Below, piece by piece: positions 58,777-64,000 of a DNA stretch of 64,000 nucleotides (position 1 is its first letter; every line of letters starts with the position of its first letter). The DNA is from Dactylellina haptotyla. Its lineage: Eukaryota; Ascomycota; Orbiliomycetes; Orbiliales; Orbiliaceae. The notes below the pieces were generated by a model. The model ran no database searches and had not been told where the DNA came from. It saw only the letters and a program-made list of their open reading frames with translations. A program made the position numbers and the translations under genes. Where the stretch lies: assembly GCA_031310005.1 (NCBI GenBank), contig CM062379.1:5518001-5582000 (forward strand). The letters are read 5' to 3'.

Positions 58777-61197
58777 CGCTATATCAAAACGATTTGGGTA
58801 GGATAATGCAATGGCTGGCATCCCTTGATCAAAGCTTGCAAAGTGATCGGGAGCACTTTCCAGCTCTTCTCGAAAGATATGTCATATGTGATATAAGAAT
58901 GCTCTGACTTCATAGCCTAATAGAATTACTAACAATGTGCTTCCCTAGCTGCAAGCTAAACACCAAAAATGTAACTCTTCGGATAGAAATGCAATGCAAG
59001 GATATAACTCCTAAATTATAAACCTCCTCGCGATCGCCGAACTGTGATTCTTCAACTCTATGATAAACGTGATCTGCACGGTGCTTGACGGCCAGTCTCG
59101 TAACCAGCATGACGACGGCAACGTCGCTCAACACTTTTCTCCAAGCGTTTGCGAAACAACAACACGCACGTCGAGAGTTTGCACCGAAACCTTCAACCTT
59201 GCAGCTGAACTTGTACCGATACCTTGGCCACGGCCTATCAACATCGCAGTTTCTTGCCCTCGAGATGTCGTTGCCTGCACATCGACATGCAGTGTCCTGC
59301 CATCTATCAGGCCATCAGATGGTCTTTGCATCAAGCATCAGTACGAAGAGCTGCCGTGTCTCGAGGAAATGTGACCGGTCGACCCGATTGCCCTCCGAGC
59401 GACAGTTTATCGCAATTTTTCGAGTATAATACATGGTTGAAGCTTGAATGGCTGAGGCTGGTTCGGTGCTAGTGAGTGTATTCTTCCCGAAATAAACAAT
59501 CGCACGATTAGTTTATGATAAGCTTTAAGGTTCCGTCTCCCACGATGTTTCACTGAGCCAAATCACAACAGCACTCTACTGGTGCACTCGGTGGGAGGCT
59601 TCCGAGCTGACCCCACGAGAGCTCATCTCTTTTGGACATTCCACATTCAAAATGCAGCGGCGGGACCATTTTAGACATAAACATGACATTCTTGGGATCG
59701 CCGCCCAATCGCTTGGGTTCGTACTCCACTCAGACCCCACCCAGGCAGCCCAAATTCGGTGGGACTAGGGCACCAGTCATGCAAGCCAAGCCCGACAACT
59801 CAGAAAAGTAACACCTTTCTGTTAAGGGGACACCCATTGAGCAGGAATCCGTCGCACAGTTGCTTTTTTTGCGATGCAGGACAACGCGGCCAACTCGAAT
59901 GGGAGTTCAAGGAGGAAAAATTTTCGAGTTCGACAGATGTACAAGTACCGAGCGCCAAAAACGAAGCTCCTTCAAAGAGCGCAGTTTAGATGAGCGCAAA
60001 GGAAAAAGGCGAAAACAATCATTGTCCTTGAGTCACTCGAGGGGAGAGAACTTAGCTCTCTCGACGTTTTTCTTTACATCAATTCCCTTATCTTTCCTTT
60101 TTTATCTTTTTATTGTTTTCCTCTTCACGACCTTTCATTCTCTTTCGTTCGGCCGCTTGGAGGGAACAATTTCTGGCGAGAGCTTTCCGAGGTTGTTTCC
60201 CTTCTGTAAAAAAACAAAAAGTACCTCTCGCCGCATCTGCGGCGACCTGTTTGCGATCTTGGGGTTTCTCTTTTCGAAACTTCGTCTCGAATACCCAGCA
60301 CTCGGATTCCACTTGGAGAGTTTGCTGCTGCAGTTACCAAAGCTGCAATCACATCAACAAGGGAGCATTGACCGACAAGGTGGAACAAGCACGCACGCAC
60401 ACGACTGGAAGCTCTGAAGGAGGTTGGATTTCATCATCTGATTCAATTCGATTTCATCGTAGTGTTTTTTTTTTTTGGAGGTCTTCCTCGGCGCATCTTG
60501 CTTGAACTAGACGTGATACTTTTCCGGGAACGGTTTCTGAAGAGAAAGCTTTCCTATTTCGTATCCTCGTAGTTCGTTGTCTAGACCGTAGACCCTCCCC
60601 AAGAAAAAAAGACGTTGCGTGAGCGGTTTCTGCTATTCGTCGGAACGTTCAATTGGGAGCGACAAGGCAATTGGTAGTACCTGAGTGAAAACCCAGGCTT
60701 TCGTTTCTTGCTTCCGCTGTAGGTTTGCGCGCATCTTTGGGTGCTATAGAGATCGTTCCGATCAAGACGAACGTCGGCCAGAAACGGTCTACTATATTTC
60801 TGCATTCCAGCGGGTGAGAGCTTGAGCCAGTTCCTGATTGATTGAAGGGAATGTGGGACGGCTATCGTGGAAAGTGGAGGAAATATTTGCTAACGAAAAT
60901 TCTACCCCCCTCTGCATGTTGAATCACAGTTCTATACTCTATTTGGCTGGACCATCTGCAGACCAGGGAATTTTTTTTAACGCCGCGGGAAAAGAGAGGA
61001 GCATTTTTCCCAATTGCTCGATAGGTAATTGCAGGGTGAGGGCAGAAAAGACAGCTCATTATTGACTGTCAAAGGGAAGGAAGATTACGAAAAACCCTGG
61101 ATCTTGGAGGACGGGAAGTAGATAGGCTGTAGCCGGCCCGGACTTCGCCATACTGGGAAACCACGACCAAGCGCACCGCATTCGAAATTCGAAGGCG
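58777..61197. other. Long intergenic region
   Basis: Short frames only on both strands (59060-59472, 59759-60505). CT/T-rich tracts near 60070-60130 and a T run at 60464-60476. The right end is the promoter of the next gene. Confidence 0.5.
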
Positions 61198-64000
61198 TTG
61201 GAAACATTTCTTAATTTTTCTCGAGGGAGGGAACTATTTCCCAGCGGGTTAGCTGGTTCGGCTTGGATGGAGCCAACTTGCACGTATCCTCGCGTGTGGA
61301 ACCGGGATGCGACCGCCCTCCACAGACTTCCACCGCCAGCCTTCGAACAGGACGGCCAAGTGCCTGCGCTATCACCCAACCTTGCGACCCTAACAGCCCT
61401 GCTTGCGAAGCTAGCACCCGTCGAGGACCGCAGCGGTCGTGCTACCGGTCCTGCGCAGGCTCATATCGAATTTGACGTTGTCGAGGAAGCTGGTGGTGCT
61501 GTCGTCGTCGTCGTAGCTGCGGCCGCCGACCAGGATCCAGCTTACCACACCAGCCCTGCTGGCCTCTCCAAACACACCCTCCCCGACGACAACCTCTTCC
61601 TTTCTTCTTCCAGAACCATCAACCGCCGCCAGCAGCCGATTTTGCCTCCGGCACAAATCCCACGCCGCCTCGCTCTTTTTCTGGCTAGCACCTGGCCGGG
61701 TTGTTGTTCGTCCCTCAAAGAGGTCGACTCCAACCACACTTCTTCACCACATCATCATCATCATCTCCTCCACAACCATCGACCCGACCCTCGACCTTAC
61801 ATGACCGATTGCATTGCAGTGAGCGATATCCACACCTCCTTGCACCAGAACCAATACTATTCGTCGACCACTGAAGCAACACGGGACACTGAATTCGTGG
61901 CAGCCTCCTTTTCGGCGCCGCCAGCGGGTGGTGGGCGGACTCATACGTCCTGCCGCACCAGCTCCATCAAAAGGGGTAGGTTTGAATCTGCACCGACCAG
62001 CATAGAACGGTCAGCATCGGACGCACGACATCTCTCGGAATTCGACGTTATCTCATCGCTGCCAGCGTATATCGAGGCGGCCCCTCCTCCGTCATACCAA
62101 GAAGCCGTCGATATGTCTTTCTGGGGTGACTTGGGGAAGAAATGGGGGGAGGCAACGAAGAAGGCCACGGACAGCATCCAAAAAATTCAGAAGGAGTTCG
62201 AGGTCAGTATCACTCCTGCATTTTGATATATTCTTTATCCCTTCAGCCGTATATCGGAATCTTTATTTTATTTCTTTGCTTGCGTCTTATATACCCTTGC
62301 TCTTGTTGGATTTTTGCTCGTACTTCTCTTATTTTCCCCATTGCTAACAACCTTATAGCAACCAGCTCAACCAACTCCACCGCCACCAGGACGTAGACAA
62401 CCTCCACCACAGAACCAACAGCGCCGACCGGGCGAACAGCTTCAGGTTCCTCAAAACCAAAATATCAATCCTGCTTCTCAGCCGATAAACGATTCTTACG
62501 CTCCACGAGCGACACCTTCAGATCCATACCCTCGCCCACAACCGCACAGCGGCGGCGCATATACTGGCGCATCCGCTCCATATCGGGACCCTGTACCGAT
62601 CCCTGCGCCATCTCCCTCTAAGCAATACAATTACGTTGACGGGCCGGGCTATACCTCTTCCTCATACACCGGTGCCCCACCCCCACCCTACAGCCCACTT
62701 CCGGCATCCGGAGCCCCTTCCGTTCGACGGGATGCGGACGATGCCCTTATAGATTTCCTGAACAAGGAACGCAATCCGCTAACGCACATGGGCATCAAGA
62801 CTGATCCAAAGGGAGAGTACGTACCAACACAACCCTTGCTTCTCACCTGTTGTTGCCGTAGACACTAATGCTTGTACATAGACACATGGCTGAACCGATG
62901 GATGCTCAAAAAAAGAAAAAGAAGGGGGCTGCTGGCGGCGGCGGCGGCAGCAGCACAAAGAAGACGCAGCAAAGTGACGAACCCGAAACACCTATAGAAC
63001 CGTCGGGTGGCGATAAGCCCGGTGACGGCGGGGCTGGTTCCGGAAATGGGGGCGATGATAAGAAGGATGGCGGGGAAGATGATAAAAAGAAAAAGAATAG
63101 CGATAAGAAAGAAGAGGAAAAGAAGGAGGAACAGAAGGAAGAAGAAAACAAGGAAGAAGAAGCAGACGCTAAGAAGGAAGAGGCACGTAGAGATCTTAGA
63201 CATGCCAAACATTTTAAATATGTGACTAACATCAATCGGTACAGGATACTGCCGATACAGTACCACCTACCCCATCCGAAAGCGTTCCTGCAACACCTAT
63301 CGTCGAAAAAGATGATGGTTTCGCTGAGGTCGGAAAGGGGAAGAAGAAGAAGAAGGGCAAAAAGGCCAAAGTAAGTATTAACTACCATGGGTAAAGAGAT
63401 ATTTCTGGATGCTAATTTGGCATTATAGGGCGATGATACGGTTCCTCAAACCCCCGCAGAAGAGAAAGCAGAGATCCCACTGACTGATCTCAGTTCTATG
63501 CCTGCTGCTGATTCGGCGGGAGAGCCTTCTGGAACTCTGGAAAGAGAGGCTCCACTGGAAGTGAAAACCGATGTGGCTGGAGATACAGCTCCTGAGGTCA
63601 CCGTTACTGACTCAGACCCACCAGCTGACTTGCTCTCTCCAACTACGCAGCAGTTAGTTGACGAAGCAACTGGAGAGTTCAAAGCACTAGTAGCGGAGAA
63701 CCAAAACTTGAAGACTCAAATACACGATGCAGCCTCAGAGGCTGGACGATCCTTTTCTAGATTAGAAAATAGAGTCTCAGAGTTGAAGGACGAGAAATCA
63801 GAACTTCAGGCTAAAATAAATAGACTGGAGGCTGAAGTCGAAGAGTCACGGGAAATGAAAGAAACCATGAACAAGCTCGAGATCGAACGTGGGAGACTAA
63901 CACAGCTCTCTGACGAGCAAGAATCTCAAATCAAGGAAGTCACCGAACTTCTGAGCAAGCTCAAATCAGAAAATACCAAATACAGTGAAGCTGAAGAGTC
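61198..64000 (+). CDS. Long coiled-coil protein, 5' part only
   Basis: Model: exons to 62202, then 62359-62816, 62882-63182, 63245-63370 and 63429 to the window edge. The frame is open back to an ATG at 61198, with later in-frame ATGs at 61801 and 62113. The last fits a typical compact N-terminus (SFWGDLGKKWGEA), but the upstream part contains a PPSY-type motif that looks coding, so the start is uncertain. Next come a Pro/Gln/Tyr-rich region, Lys/Glu/Gly low complexity, and from about 63640 a regular heptad coiled coil that continues past 64000. This layout resembles Golgi tethers (golgins), but no diagnostic C-terminal domain is visible. The exon 3-4 junction has no GT donor in phase; a GC-AG intron at 63183-63244 is the best fit. 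Confidence 0.7.

Noticed and set aside
62906-63388. Phe/Ser-rich minus frame
   Set aside because: It is the antisense of the Lys/Glu-rich exon of the coiled-coil gene.

Overview
The window looks like nuclear DNA of a filamentous ascomycete, most likely a plant-associated or saprotrophic species; I cannot fix the class from sequence alone. Genes carry short introns (mostly 50-130 nt) with GTAAGT/GTATGT donors and CTAAC branch sites. Secreted plant-polymer enzymes with a fungal cellulose-binding module lie beside typical ascomycete housekeeping genes. Exon structures below were assembled by hand from reading frames, splice signals and phase arithmetic; no database or transcript was available.

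Layout. 1-3.8 kb: a truncated gene end, a Ser/Pro-rich protein and a three-exon Cys-rich CYSTM-like peptide. 4.1-7.2 kb: a secreted GH31 alpha-glucosidase on the minus strand with a one-base frame break. 8.7-11.6 kb: a possible LTR relic and weakly coding sequence. 11.7-17.5 kb: a DJ-1/PfpI protein, a long 3-phosphoglycerate dehydrogenase and a CBM1-GH10 xylanase. 19.7-23.8 kb: a small secreted Cys protein, a coiled-coil protein and a protein with ten glycines at exact four-residue spacing (deca-GX3). 23.8-33.6 kb: a gene-poor stretch whose only clear gene encodes two tandem Zn(II)2Cys6 domains in 189 residues. 33.6-39.3 kb: an NmrA-like reductase, a Gln-rich adhesin with a GLEYA-like domain and another small secreted protein. 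40-47.7 kb: a compact housekeeping block (basic disordered protein, Sm D1, the succinate dehydrogenase assembly factor SDHAF3/Sdh7, the V-ATPase assembly factor Pkr1, and an unknown membrane-anchored protein). 50.6-58.8 kb: a secreted SGNH/CE2-like esterase, a DUF2235 alpha/beta hydrolase and a double-DUF427 protein. 61.2-64 kb: the start of a long coiled-coil protein that runs off the window.

How the genes fit together. GH10 xylanase, CE2-like esterase and GH31 glucosidase are all secreted and could cooperate in breaking down plant wall or storage polymers, but they are tens of kilobases apart and do not form an operon-like unit. No secondary-metabolite cluster, CRISPR array, rRNA or convincing tRNA was seen. 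The most unusual items are the tandem zinc-cluster gene (28455-29223), the deca-GX3 protein (22937-23764) and the broken GH31 frame near 6840.
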